Below, in pieces: positions 1-14,600 of a stretch of DNA of 64,000 nucleotides. The first letter of the stretch is position 1. Every line of letters starts with the position of its first letter. Source of the stretch: Heterodera schachtii (lineage: Eukaryota; Nematoda; Chromadorea; Rhabditida; Heteroderidae); NCBI GenBank assembly GCA_023374025.1, contig SIJG01000114.1:280322-344321 (forward strand), given 5' to 3'. The position numbers were made by a program, and so were the translations under genes. The notes below the pieces were generated by a model. It did no database searches. It was not told where the DNA came from and saw only the letters and a list, made by a program, of their open reading frames with translations.

Positions 1-132
1 TATTAATCACTATTTAAAAAATTTTTTCTAGAATTCTGACAAAAATGGATTTTTGAAAATTACGGTTACGGGAAATTACGGAGTTTTTAGACTCCCGTAA
101 TTACGGATTACGGATTAATTTAAATCACCCCT
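1..132. mobile_element. Right-hand end of a non-autonomous transposon cut by the window edge
   Basis: Positions 50-115 carry several copies of a TTACGG motif, and the stretch ends in CACCCCTAG near 125-133. Read on the minus strand it starts CTAGGGGTG, which resembles hAT-type terminal inverted repeats, and runs into subterminal ATCCGTAAT repeats. The other end would lie left of the window, so neither the partner repeat nor the target-site duplication can be seen. Confidence 0.4.
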
Positions 133-3100
133 AGATATTGGAAAATTATTACTAAGATCCGACCTCTTAAAATTTATTTTTCTTAAAGCCTTTTTCCAAG
201 TTGATAGATCCCTGACATGGGTGTTAAATAGTGATGTATTTAAAAATTTTGCTCTTTAATAATAATTCTGATGAAATTTTTGTTTAGGTATGGACGACGA
301 AATAAGATATAGATTATATTATAATTTACGAAAAAAATTTTAATTGATTAATAGCATTATTTTCTAAAACTCGTCCATTAGGAATGATTTGTATTTGGAG
401 AAAATGAAGTAAAAGATTTTTGATCTGTAAAAAATTTGGAAGATTTTGTTAATAAAATAATGATTAATATAAGATTTTGTTAATACAATAATAATTAATA
501 TATTTTCGTTTTTTATTGAAATAATGCATTTTTCTTTATTAGTGATTTTACTCATGGATTAATTTTGCCTTTTAACTTTTTGATATTCAATTTCTAAGCA
601 TTACTAAATTGTAAAAGTAATTTTCATATATTTTTTGATTTTCAAACTATAATATTTTTATATTGTTGTAAAATGTAATAGCTTCTTCTATCTTTTTGTC
701 AGTTTGTATTTATAATTTTAACGAAAAATTTGAATACATTTTTAAATTTAGGCATTCATTCCTTTACGATTTATTAGTGTATTTTTAGATCATTTTCGAA
801 TATAAATTTTATTAACTTTTAAAAACTTCATGGTGTTCGTCCCTAACAATTTTAAATCTGAAAAGTGATCTTTATTTTCAAAGCATTATATAAGTATTAT
901 TTTTTAGTTTAATTTTGAATTGTAATACGTTAGTTATTATAGTTTCGAATATTTATTCAGTTCGACAATCCTATATTAGTATTTCACTTGAGAATTTGAA
1001 GACTGAATTTTTTACATAAATTTTAGACTACAATAGGTTTTAGTTCCAAAAATTAATCGTTTTTGAAATAAATGATCAGCTTAATATAATAATAACACTG
1101 TTTGATTATATGATTTAGCATATCAGTTAAATTTTTTAAAATGAATTTGCAAATAAATTTATTATAAATAATGTGAATTCAATTAGAGAACCTAAAATTG
1201 TATAACAATACATTAGTTAAATTATAAAAAATATTATATTGATAAATATATATTTGGTAGCATGTACTAAAATGAACCATCTGGATTTATGCGAGAAAAA
1301 AGGTTAAAATTATAAAATAAAATTTAAAAATAATAGTTTATATTTAAAGAAGATGAAAAAAAATAAACAGAATTTAATTATTAATTTTTCTTGTAAGTAA
1401 ATGTAATATAAAAATATTAAAGTAAGATTAATTTCAAAATCATAATTGTTAATAAATTATTGTAAAAAATAATGAAAACCTGACAAACCAAGGATGGAAA
1501 AAATTTATCAGATTCTCCAATTAACTCGATATAAAAAACCTTTAAATAAAGAGATAATTTTTATATTTTGTCAACTATAAAACATTTTGAAGTAAAATAT
1601 AAATAATTGATCAAATCGAAGAATTAAGTATTAAACGAAATTTCATATTTATTTATAAACTATTTATTTTATTAATTAATGAGTAATGAAATGTAAAGGA
1701 CTAAATAAATGACTCTGATGTAATTTATAATACAGTAATGTAAATTTTGAGCCAATAAATTATTAGTATGAGCACAGTTTTATTCCAATATAATCGGTTT
1801 TAAATAATTAAAAAATCAAGATATGTTTTGAAGTAAATAAGCTCATAAAATTTACATGATTTTGTATAATTTAATTGGTTTGTAATATATGTAATAAATA
1901 TATTTTTTTATTTTTTAATTGCTAATATATTAAAATTTTTCATGAATTATTTAATAATAATATGAATATATAATTTGTCTAAAATTACAAATGGAATTAA
2001 TCAATCTTTTTAAAAATATTGTTTATTAATTGACCAAAAAAGCACAATATTTGTAATTGCTATATTTAAATCTTTATTTAATCTCATTAGATTTTTTAAT
2101 GAACTCTTAATTAAGTAATCTTAATATAAATTTAGAGTTTGCTTTACTGCTAATTTTTACAATTTTTATATACTGTATATATATATTTCTGTAAGTAGAT
2201 GGTTTTGCTATCTAGCCGACTTTTATCAATTGTATAAAATTTTGTGTTCATTATGATCGACATAACAATTTTTTGCAGAAAAATTATTTTAGACTTATTT
2301 GTGGATATAAACGGTTCTTAAACATTAAAAAATATTAAATATGCAACATTTTTTATAAAATATAAATTATCTTTTAAAAGTTATAATTAATATTCATTTT
2401 AAGTTAATTATTCAATTTGGGACAATTTACATTAAACACAGAGAAAAACACATACATTAAATTAATATTAAAACGTTTGTTTATATCTATTTAAATTAAA
2501 ATAAAAAATGAAAATTAGTGTGATAAGTTTTTAAAATTAAAAATAATTTGTTTAGTAAATCGACTTTGAACAAAACGATTATTATTCATAATTTTTTAAA
2601 AATTTATTTACAGGAATTTATCAGAGATTGTAAAATTAAATTGATAGATGTCTAGCATTTGATTTCTTGCATCAGCTAAATAATAATAGTTTTATTGTGC
2701 AATACCAAGGGAAAACTTTTGAATCCAGCAAACGAGAATTATAATTATTAGCCGTAATAAATAAAATAATTATCTCACAAAAAAAGAAAAATTTAAATAA
2801 TTATTCACCAGAATGCCATAAAAGGCATAATTTGTAAAAATTAAACTATAAAATGATCTATTTCTTCATTTATATATATAAAATTTGAAAATTTATATTA
2901 ACAAAAATGCATTCTATTAACTGAATTTTTTTATTCCAAATTAAATAGAAAGGTGATCTAAATGTTTTTCAAAAAGAATGTAAAGTATTGTCATTGCCGA
3001 ATCATAAATTTATATAACGTTTAGTTAAAGAAAGATATCATCATAGCCAACCATTATTATTCATTTCTTCAACAAGAAAAACGAAATTAATATACTACTT

Positions 3101-5053
3101 TTGAAATTAAAAATGGCATCAAACATTTAAAATGAATAATTTGATAGAAGGTAATATAAATGTATCCAGAAGAAATGCACCATACTCTTTTCAATAAATC
3201 CAAGAATAAATTAAAATACATAATTAAATGGAAATTCAATTGGACAAACAAAAAAAGCTGAGCTCCTATACAAGAATGACAAATAAACTTAATATGGTTG
3301 CTAAGCGAACGAATAACATTAATGACAAATTATTCTTTAAATTACACTTGTCGTTTTAACTGTTTTAGCTAAATTTATTTATTAAAAAAATATTTTTGAT
3401 ATATTAAAACTGTATATTATTTTATTAAACTATACTAAATGTACAAATAAATAATAATGTTATAAAAGTTAAAAATTTAAATAAAATTTATTATTGTGCA
3501 TGGATTTCGAATCATACCACATTCAAAAAGAAATAGAGAGCATTTTTTTACATAACAATCATTATCAAACAAAGTGCAAATTAAAAAGTTTCCAGCATAA
3601 TCCTTAAAATTAGTGTAAGTAATTGGCTACTTTAAAATCGATCAACTGTTTTACACATTAGGCAATAATTATATTCTATTTCTTTACTTAATTAAATTTC
3701 TTTACATCACATTTTCTGGTATTTGATAAAACCAACAAAATAATATTTTACTATTTTTCTTGTTGTGCATAATTATATAAAATTTTTAATTTTAGTTTAG
3801 GTCGTTAGAATCACTATAAATATATATGCCATACAAAGGTAACAATAAATATCATCAAGTATATCATGTCTTTAAATAAAACGTTTCATATTTTAACTTT
3901 TATGAATTTTTAGTCACCTTTTTTTTATTAAATTTTACATAACCTTAAAATAGCTATATCAAATTATTTTTAAGTGATAGCTAATAGAATTTTATGTTAT
4001 TGATCCTACATTTAAAATTATTATTGGCGAAATTATTCTTTTTTCGAGCATTATTCCAAGGCCATTTTTAAAATAACAAGCAATTGCTGGTGAGACCTTG
4101 AATAATTTATAGTAGCCTTTGGGTGTATTTTAGAAATAAATTAAATCCTTATCTTATGCGTGAAACTCATTTTGTATGATTGGCAATTATTTCTTTATAA
4201 TAGAAAATTAAATTAAGATTAATTTGTATAATTTTAAAGTAATCTTTATTGTATTTGTTATTCAACAATTTAATTGATTTATTATTCCACAAAAAAATGA
4301 TTGTGGCAGATTTACTTGATTCTGATAAAAAAAATTTTCATTTTAATATATTATATAAATTTATAACTAAGCTACTAAAATTTTAAATATTTATTAAAAT
4401 TGATTAAATTTTTTGAGACTCCGATTCTAAGCAAGTACTTATTATTTTAGAATAAAAATACATTAATTATAAGTTTAAAATTATTTATGCTTATAAAATT
4501 ACTTTTTAGTTAAAAAATATCTTCCGGATAAAAGAATCTAAAAATATTCAATCTAAAACTAAAATTTTAAGATTAATTAGAAAATTGATATTATTAAATT
4601 AAAGAATTTAAAAATTGTAAAATATCATAGTAAACAACAATTACATACTAAATAATTGCCAAAAATTTTTTATGTAATTTTTATTCAATTTTCTGAACGA
4701 AATTGTTTATTCGTATTAAATGTTTATTTTTATTTTGTTCTTTCGAAATTCTAGCAATTAATATTTTGCTAAATTTTTTTCCCTTTATTGTATAATGAAC
4801 AGTTTTTTATTTAAATCTCGATTAATATCGCCTTTAAATACTCCTTGCAGGTATCATTTTAAGGCGGTTTGCCATATTGCATCTTATTTAATTTTTACTT
4901 CTAAATATGTCGAGATAGTATTTTTATAAAAATGATTATATTTTATGATAACCTTTTAAATTTTTTATTTTATTTTTTCACATTAATGTATTATTTTTTT
5001 CAACCTCGATAAATTTACATTTTCATTAATTAAAAAAAGTATGATCATGTAAA
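133..5053. other. AT-rich intergenic DNA, no gene seen
   Basis: There is no open frame with coding character on either strand. The one reading frame over 60 codons (364-555, minus) is low-complexity Ile/Lys/Phe/Tyr and looks like chance in AT-rich DNA. Short AT microsatellites occur, for example near 2165-2185. I see no tRNA-like fold, GC island or clear repeat. Confidence 0.6.
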
Positions 5054-5603
5054 ACGAGAAAGACAAAACAACTTTTTCTTAAGAAAAATATTGTTTCATC
5101 GGAGATCAACATTAGGTTGTTATTTAATTATTAACAATGTTCATTTTGCCAACAACGTATAAAACAACTTATTTTTAAAATTTCGGTCAATTTTTAAAAT
5201 TTATTTTAGTTGGAGGAGAGATAACGCGAAGAGAGTTCGCTTCCCTTCTTCGCTGATTCTTTTGGTAATAGACGCAGATTTCTCAATTTATTTCTTTTCT
5301 CTCTCTGTCTTAAATCTCTTCCCATGACACTCTCTTTTAAATAAGTTTTTCTCTACCCTCCTTCATCATGCTTTTGTATGACCATATACTGAATTGCAGC
5401 ACCCTCTCATTTTTGTGTTATCTCTCCTCCAAATGATATTTCCCGCTAAAATAAATTTTAAAAAATTGACCGAAATTTTAAAAATAAGTTGTTTTATACG
5501 TTGTTGGCAAAATGAACATTGTTAATAATTAAATAACAACCTAAATGTTGATCTCCGATGAAACAATATTTTTCTTAAGAAAAAGTTGTTTTGTCTTTCT
5601 CTA
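5054..5603. mobile_element. Foldback (long-TIR) MITE, Mutator-like by target duplication
   Basis: The left arm (5056-5225) and right arm (5417-5602) are near-perfect inverted copies of about 170-186 bp. Both include the stretch from GAGAAAGACAAAACAAC inwards to TGGAGGAGAGATAAC. The unpaired centre (5226-5416) has no ORF and contains pyrimidine-rich stretches. The element is flanked on both sides by the 10-mer ATCATGTAAA (5044-5053 and 5604-5613), which reads as a target-site duplication. Long inverted arms with a 9-10-bp duplication are typical of Mutator-like (MULE) non-autonomous elements. The superfamily is inferred from that geometry alone. Confidence 0.8.
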
Positions 5604-6486
5604 TCATGTAAATAACATTGCTTCTTAACATTACCGATGAAAAAATATATTTTTTAATATAAGAAATAAATTTATTCAAATTTGAATTATATTATTTAAA
5701 AGAAATTAATTTTTCCTAAAATAACAAATATTAAAATATACATAACCCAAAGGAAGGCGAATAATTTTAAAAAATTACAATATAAATCAATATTAAAAAT
5801 AAATAAAATTTAAAAGATAATAGAAAATTGATTTTGAGCAGCGATTTATAAATTATCGTTTTGAAAATATGAAAATTTATCCAAAAATTTTAAATTTAAA
5901 TTTTCAGTGTGTATCCATCTGAACGGATAACATCAAGTTGAAAAATAAAATTAAGACCTTCTTGCAAATAATTGCGATATGAAAATAATAAATAACGAAG
6001 AAAAAATATTCTAAAGAAAATAAATGCTTGGCAAAGTTGAAACAAATAAACCTTGAATCGTTAAAAATAATTACAACATTATAAAATAAACGAAATTTAT
6101 AAAAATCTAATAAACATTTAAATTAAATAATAGATTTTAAATTTTTTATAAAAAAATTTCATCTATTTGAAATTTATTTTGTAAGAAAAATAAGGTATAC
6201 CCGTGAAAATAATAAATAACAGATAAATATATATATATATTTTGACTAAACATCATTGATTGATTTAAAAATAGCAATGGGCAATGCATGGACAAAAATA
6301 ACCGTAAACTACGCAGCTAGAGTTAAAAAAATGTTATAAAACCATTATTTTATAAATTACAATCAAAAATGAAAATATTTAAAAATGATAAAAACCCCCG
6401 AATGCCACTTAGCATAAAAATGAAAGAATTTAAAAAAATAATAAGAACATAAAAACCCAAAAAAAGGTGACAATTAAAAATTTTTA
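5604..6486. other. AT-rich intergenic DNA with a short dispersed repeat
   Basis: No coding region is visible. The stretch at about 6037-6130 (GAAACAAATAAACCTTGAATCG onwards) recurs at about 7800-7890 with small indels, so these are two copies of a dispersed or duplicated repeat of roughly 90 bp. Confidence 0.5.
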
Positions 6487-7515
6487 TAAAAAATAATATA
6501 ATGGGAAAAAGATTTTATAATTCTAAGGTCCATTTGCCTTTTGCTGCACCACCAACTCAATTTAATTGTGTGATTTTTTTTTGTACAATGCCTTAAACAA
6601 AAAGTTAAGCAAAAATTTTTTATGTTTTATATAGATAAATTTAATATTTTACTACAAAATTTTCATTACCGTATTCACTTTGCTCTCTTTTCTTTTGCTG
6701 TTTCGTTTGTTTTTCCAATTGACCAATTTTGCAACAGTTCCTTGTATTTAAACTTTTCTTCAAATAATTTCTAAATACATTTTTCAAAAAAATAAAGTTT
6801 AACTGACACAACAAAAAATCGAAAATAATTTGGACTGGGATACGAAAATAATAAATTTTCTGATTTTCTCTTTTTTAATTTGTGACTATTTTTAATCAAT
6901 TTTAATTATACATGTAAAACCAACCTTCTCGAGTTTCAAATTAGTAATACTTAAATCAATTACAATCTTGACATACTTTAAAAATTTTCAATAAAAAATA
7001 ATCTACTAGGAAAAAGATTTTATAATTAGTCGAATTTTTCACAATAATAAATCTAAAAAGTAAAATTTAAAGCACTATTCCTTTAAAACTGACCAGTAAA
7101 CAGTTAGATGGACTGCCAAGGGAATTTCAACTGAAGAAAATGCAGACGAAAGACAAAAAGATTAAAAACTAATAAAAATTTTAATGATACGACAAAGAAA
7201 AAATCTGTATATTAGTAATAAACTAAAAATAGTTAGACCAATTTTGCACAGTTCCTTGTATTTCAACTTTTCTTCTAGCAATTTTTAAATACATTTTTCA
7301 AAATAAATAAAGATTAACCGGCTCAACCAAAAATTAAAATAATTTGGACTGGTATGCAAAAAAAATTAAATTTTCTGATTTTCTCTTTTTTAATTTATGC
7401 CTATTTAAATCAATTTTAATTATACATGTAAAACCAACCTTCTCTAGTTTCAAATTAGTAATACCTAAGTCCATTACAATCTTGGCACACTTATTACAAA
7501 ATTTTTTTTGCCAGA
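6487..7515. repeat. Diverged tandem duplication, two units of about 510 bp
   Basis: Two matching blocks are displaced by 505-515 bp. GGAAAAAGATTTTATAATT near 6503 recurs near 7007. A block at 6721-6990 (starting GACCAATTTTGCA, containing TTATACATGTAAAACCAACC) recurs at 7236-7513. The interior between the blocks has drifted further. The open frames seen here on both strands (about 7334-7538) fall in the repeated block, have no convincing start or composition, and are probably not genes. Confidence 0.6.
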
Positions 7516-8365
7516 AAAATAACATTGTACATAAATGAAAATTCTACTACAAAGGTAAATTAAAAAGAACAAAATAGAAAAAAATAATAATTACTGTATA
7601 CATACGTACCCAGAATTCACGACTACTCATCTACCTTTGTATCTAAATTTCAACAAAACAAATTTTTTTGTATATTCCGTATTTATACCATACCCAGCAG
7701 GCTCGAATTCAGTTTCTGGAAAACGGGTCGACCACTTGCTACCATGTAATACATAATGTCATAGAAAAAATTTAAATATATTAACGCTTCTATATATAAG
7801 TGAAACAAATAAACCTTGAATCGTTAAAAATCAACATTATAAATAAACGAAATTTATAAAAATCTAATAAAAACTTAATTAAATAATTGGAGACATTTTT
7901 GACATTTTTTAGATATTAAACAAAATGCAATAAATTACTAGTAATTATAAAAAATTTTTAAATAATTTTTGTTAAGGTTTAATTGGAAAAATTCTATTTT
8001 TTTAATTGAAAAATAATAATTTTCAACAAAAAAGTATTTGTATGGCGTTAAGTTCTAAAATAAAAGAAAACCATTTGTTGACCTGGGAATTTGAAAGATT
8101 GAATAAAGGTGTGAAATGTAAGAAAAGAAAAAGAGAGAACAGAGACAGAGGGAAAAGAAAGACACAGATAACTTCAAATGAGAATTGGCAAACATTATAG
8201 TGATATTATAATAAACTTGCTAAATTAATAAAAATTTTGAAAAAATATTTTAATATTAATCGAATAATTTTAAAAACAAAGAATATACCGAAATTTTTTT
8301 TGATTAAGATTAAAAAACAACTAAACGATTGATTTGACTCCTTTTTAATTTTTTTGTCAGAATTT
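7516..8365. other. AT-rich intergenic DNA, no gene supported
   Basis: A 64-codon frame at 8006-8200 (+) is Lys/Arg-rich at its end because of an AAGAAAAG-type purine run. It has no upstream exon, signal peptide or recognisable motif, and I do not call it. The ~90-bp repeat shared with 6037-6130 lies at 7800-7890. Confidence 0.5.
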
Positions 8366-8613
8366 TATAGTGTGACACAAAATGATAGGTTCACCCCCAA
8401 ATTTGAGTTTTTATGATTTTTTAATTAACAAAAAGAAAAGGCAATTACACTATGTTCATCAGATCACTTCTTCATGCTGATCTGAAAACTCGAATTAAAT
8501 CTTATTTTTTGTGCATTTTTCATTGTTTTGCACAATTTTCAAAACATTTTGTCAATTAAAAAATTCTAAAAACTCAAATTTGGGGGTGAACCTATCATTT
8601 TTGTCACACTGTA
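8366..8613. mobile_element. Tc1/mariner-type MITE, 248 bp
   Basis: The two ends are inverted repeats of about 45 bp. The left end begins TATAGTGTGAC and the right end, read on the minus strand, begins TACAGTGTGAC. Both continue through ATGATAGGTTCACCCCCAA to GAGTTTTT. The outermost dinucleotide is TA on both sides, as expected for a TA target-site duplication. The centre (about 8415-8570) has no ORF. TA targets and CAGTGTGAC-like termini are known from Tc1/mariner elements, so this is a non-autonomous derivative. The autonomous source is not in the window. Confidence 0.8.
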
Positions 8614-11600
8614 CACACCACATATGGAGTTCCAAGACCCAAGACATTTCCATAAATCGAAATTCGGAATATCCGGTTATCTTTTAAAGGTTCGAAAACC
8701 AGAATTTATAAGATTAAAAAATGCAATTATTTTACTAACAATATAAAAATTTATAAGAAATGATAAGAAATCAAAAAATATATGAGAATTTCTCTTATTA
8801 GATCGTAATTCTCCGAAATTCGATACCAAAAAGTTAATAAACTTTAAATTTAACCTAGTGAATATTTATTATTCTTTTCTCTCAAGATTTTAAATTCTAG
8901 TTACTGGAAAAAGATTTTGAAAATGCTAACAACTGCGAGCTCAGTGAAAAAATAGGTAAAACTTAAAAAAATCCATTTTTATAAGATGAATATTATTTCA
9001 TAAAATATAACACTCTTAAAATGATATTTCCCTTCGTTAAAATGAAAAATAAATACGTCCAAATTTTTAAATAATTTTAATTTAATTTTAACAAGAATAA
9101 AATTGTAAATACTGTTTTAAAAAATATACTTTCCTCAATGAAAAAAAAAGATTCTGCTTACCAATTAGATAAAAATGCCATTAATTAATTATTGGAAATA
9201 AATGCTTTGAGCTTAAGAATATTTATTAGCGTAACTCTAATGGTTCTACAGTAGCAATTGTTAGAAATATGGTACATTGCCAAGTTGATAAAATTAACTT
9301 ATTATTTAATTTTTATTCTTTTACATTTCCTAAATAACGAAATAAAATTTAAATAACAAACTGAATAAGAAAAACCAAAAGAATTCTTTAATAATCTAAT
9401 AACAGAAATTTCTTAATTTCATAATGATAAATATAAATAAATATTTATTTAAATTCAACTGAATTTCATTAAATAAATTTTCCAAAATTAAATAAAAACT
9501 AAAATTAGAAGCAACATTTTGTTTCATTGAATGTTAATAATGAGAAAAATATTCATGGTCTGAAACTTTTGACATAGATAAACACATTTTCTTAGAAAAT
9601 AATTATAAAAAACCCACAAGATGTAATTCAACTAAATTCGCAAACAGTTCTACGCGATTTTTTTTTTTGAAATTTTACGAATTTGTCCCTTTTTTGTTCG
9701 TCTTAAAAACGAACTTTTTTTATAAAAAAGTATTGACTACTCAAGTCATTCAAACTAGATCCGATTCAGGCAATCGTGAAAATATCAATGAATTGAAATG
9801 CTTATGATTGATACAAAAAATAAATTAAATTAAGTCAACAAATTGTTGTTATGAAGAATATAAATTAATTTTAAAATAATATTGAAAATAGATTATTTTA
9901 AAATTATGCTTTTAAATATTTTATATAAAGATTATAGAAAAATTTTATTGAAATGTTAACGTAAAAAGAAGAAATGATAGATTTAAATAAAATTATTTTA
10001 TAAATAATAGCTAAAATTTATAATGGCATGCCAGCCAAACATTTAAACATTGCTTTTACGGATAATGAGCATTTAAATTTAATTTTCAAACACGATTATA
10101 TATTATTGTGACGAAAAGAACTAGTATATTTAAAAAAATTTTAATGATATAAATTTTAAAAAAATTAATAAAATCTTTGAAAAGTCTCCTAGATATGGAT
10201 TTAAGTAAGTAATAAACATTTATTTAAAGAAAATTTTTTTTATAATTTGATTTTGCAATTAATTTTATAAATATAATATTCTGATTAATAGAAAAATTAA
10301 ATTCATGAATTTAATTTACAATATAATAACCAAATAAGAAACAAGATAATTATGTGATAATATTTTTAATCGCAATTAAAAGAAATAAGAAATCATTATT
10401 TAATTTTGTTGATTTAATATGCATAAAAAATATAATTGACTGTAAAGCGTTTATTGAATCAATGAATGCTCACTGTTTGGACCATATGGAATAAAGTCAT
10501 TAATATATAAAAGGAACGTTTTGAATAAATTCACCAAAAACAAATTTTTTGATAGGCCTAACCAGTTTTAAGAAAAAACCGATTTCACTTAAAAAGTTTG
10601 CTAAAAAGTTCTTCCTTAAATTTGAGGTGTGTTGAGTACAAAAAAAAATAATGAAAAATTTATATATTATGAATTCTATGTAATATTAATAAAATTGTTT
10701 AGATAGTTATTAATAGTTTAATTAACAATTAGATAAAATTACAAAACAAAAGTAAGCGAAACTCGCCAAAAATTTTTATAAAAGTGCAAAAAAATAAATT
10801 AATTAAGCTTTAATAAAGAATTTAAAAAGAAAAATTGATTCGAACCTTCAATAAGACGCAACTTTCTAATATAAAAAATCCAATGTAAGAATTTATAAAA
10901 AATCATTTAAACGGAGAAAAACTAAATCATTAGCCCTTGTTATTAAAAATTAAAAAACTTAGGCCCTGGAAAAAATCAGAAATTAGCACAAATAAAATGT
11001 TTAGACAATTCTGTATAAAAATACTTTTAATTACACTAAAAAAAATAAAATTTGTTTGCTATTAAAACTAAACAATAAAACCAAATACATACCGTCTCTT
11101 GGACTCCGAAACCAAATAGGCATTAACACTGGTCATAACAATTTATCAAAAAGAATACGCCCAACTGCTTGCCGCGAAATCGTCAATACATTTGATAGAT
11201 TAATATGACTATTCAAAATCTAAAACATTTAATTAAAAAAAGTAATTCATTATTAAAATTCAGAGAATGTAAATCGAAAATTTAAAAGTAAATATCAATC
11301 AAAAATCGAATTATTACGTTAATTTGAGAATATATACGATAAAAAAATCCTACTCATAGGCTGCTGAAAAATTATATAGGAAAAAACGGAAATTATTATC
11401 ATCTGTTGATTACGCGCAGGCAAGATATACCGTGCAGTTGATTGCAAGTTGGTCTCCTCAATGTAATAAATAACATATAAATAATAATTTAAAGACTCGA
11501 GATTCAAACGAATATTAATATTTTATGCAACATAAACTAACAATGGCACTAACAATGCCCTACATAAGAAACCAAAATTATAGTATAAAATTTTCAAACA

Positions 11601-14600
11601 TTATTTAAATATAAGTAACGTAAACAAATGTACTTAAATTGCACAAAATATTTATGGTTGGACAATTTGAATGTGCTCATACACAATCATCAGTAAATGA
11701 ATATTAACGCGGAATCATGAAAAATCTTTTGAATTAAATGCAATAATAAGCATAAATGAAAAATATTCATCAAATTTATATATAACAATGAATTTGGTCA
11801 TCTCATAAAAAACAATCATTATTGACAAGAATATCATCATGTTAAATATTGAAGGCCGAAATCCTGGTGATTTTGTAATAAAATTTATAAGAAATTTATA
11901 AGTTGCAGATTATTATCATTTTTAACATTGTATTTGTCTGCAAGATTTCAACTTATTTGAATTATATAAGTAAATAATGAAACAATCTTTAATTATTTAA
12001 AATAACTTTATTATTGAATTATTAATACTTCACATTTAATTTTCTAAAATTTGGATTATAACATAATCAACTTAATTTAATTAAAAATAGAAAAAGCTCA
12101 AATAAATTATAAATATATATTTTTTAAACATGTCTTAATAACTGATTGTCTTTGGACTTTTTACAGCAAGAGTTTAATTTATTTATTAGTGTAACTATCT
12201 CAAGTTGCCAAATTCATAAACATATTTAAAACAATTAAATTTAAAATTTAATGTAAATCATAAAAAAGCAATAAGAATTAAAATATTGAAAGATATTCTC
12301 CTGTAAAAATAAGTGAGACACACATGGCATTCCTTACTATGAAATTTTATTTACCTAGAGTGACGTCATGCATTATTTTAAAAAAAAAATTAAAATTCAA
12401 GGAAATATTTAAAACATTATAAATAAATGGTTCAAATAAATGTATTGTTTTTTCTATTAAAAGGTAAGCTTAAATTATATTAAATCAATCAGTTAATTAT
12501 AAAAATGTATTTGCAACTTTTAAAAACATTAAAGGAATCAAATATTAGTAATAAAAAAATTTAAAAATTAATTAAATTCATAATTTATCTGAGAAAACAC
12601 ACTTCTTTTATAATTAAAATGAGCACAAATATAATAAAGAAAAATTTATTGAAAGAGTGTATAAATCAATAAATATTTATGTTAGATAAATTTATTTAAT
12701 TAAAATTATTCTAATAAGATTGAATATATAAGCTTCTTTTTCATTTAATTATTAAACATAAAAACTAATGATATTTTTATTAATCTTCATAAAAATAGTT
12801 TTAAAATTATTTAAATAATTTAAAATGGTTGACTTATTTTAATAAAAAAAAATTAAAATTTTAATAGATTTATAGAAAGATGGATTTTATAAAATAATAA
12901 TTGATTTTATATATTTCAAAAATTTGTTTATAACTATTACAAGATAATTAGATTTATTTTAAATTATTTTTACATCGATAATTCGATAATTATTTTACTA
13001 AAATTTTAAACAAAGCTTTGTTCATTTTCATTATCTTTTCATCTTTATTATGAATTTGTAAAAGAAAAAAACTATTAAAACTCACAACTAGAGATATAAC
13101 AAAATAATTTGAATAATATTTAACTAAAACATAAATTTGACACCTACTACAAAAAAAAAGATTATTATTTATCTTATTTTTTCGTTCTGATTAATTTATT
13201 TTTAATTCATTGATATTTTATTTTTATTAAACAAATTTTTAGTTAGATTGTTTTTGGATTCCCTGGCCTTCGTAATATAGCATAAAATATCGGTCTCACA
13301 AAAAATTTGTGGGCAGAGAAAGAAAGCCTACGCCTATAAATTTTTGGGATTATTTTACTTTTAAGTCACACTAATCTACTATATTTTGGATAATTAAATT
13401 TATTTTTATATAATAATTTATATCATTTATTTATTTCTGAATTAATGTTTAATTTCTTGACATTGGTTTTAATATTTCGTAAAGTGTTTTATAATTTTAT
13501 TAAGTCTGGTTAATGTTAATTTGCAATTTGCTGCCAATTAACTTTTTTTTGTTGTGATTTTAGCTTTATATAATTTTATTTAAATTGTTTTATGCATAAT
13601 TTAAATCTGCAGTGATTAGTTCAAATATGTATTTACTCTTGTTTTATTTTTTATTTTTGCATTTTAATTGAAAAAGAATAACATTTTTTATTTTTGCTTA
13701 TAAAATCGATTAGAATATTAATATGCAAGTAGATTTTATTTTGCTATTACTTTTAGAGTTTTAGGCAATTTTCAAGATATTCAGAAGAAATTCATTTTAT
13801 AATTTTATATATATTATCTTTGATGGATTCGCGCATGGTCCTGTCACTTGACAACCGTTTGCAAGAACTTTTTTTAAAACGCTAATTATTTTAATCATAA
13901 ATTTATTTTTATCCAATGTTAAACCTATTCATTTAATATTTTAAAATTAAAAATGAATGATTGATACAATTAATCTATAATTTAAATTAAACATTTTACA
14001 AAAATTAAATTTCGTGGACAAGCATGAAATCTGTGGACGAAAATGATTGAAAAGGCGCGCTAGATATTCATTTATAGAGAGCATATATTGTTATAATGCA
14101 TCTTTTTAAAATATACAATGTATCTGAAAAACTTTGCTTTAAAATGTTTTGAATTATTTTAATTTTTTTAATAGTATTCAAATATAATATTTGATTTTAT
14201 TAGGTGGCCCCGTAATAAGATACACCAGTGATTATGAATATTATAGGTTTTCTATTCGGAATTTTAAAATGAATATTTTAGCTAATCATTTTATAAATGA
14301 TAACTTCTATTACATCATTAATATTGAATTTTTTTTTAATTTTTCATACCTTTTTTTTTATTACTTTGTTTAATGCTAATTATTATTTTATGCTAATTAT
14401 TTTTTAATTACTCTTATTTACTATTACTTTATGCAAATTATTATATTAACTACTCTTATTTAAGAATCTTTTATGTATATCTATTTTAATTGATCAAACT
14501 AATTTACGAATAATTTATGCTGATTATCTTATTAATCACTCTTATTTGGATTGTTATGCTAATTATTTTATTAAATACTCTTTTATGATTATTTTATGTT

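Noticed and set aside
8625..8705. Mixed-composition stretch with GGTTCGAAAACC as a tRNA
   Set aside because: No cloverleaf can be drawn and no A-box-like sequence lies at the right distance.
10820..10880. GGTTCGAATC-like stretch on the minus strand as a tRNA T-loop
   Set aside because: The flanking bases do not form acceptor, D or anticodon stems.
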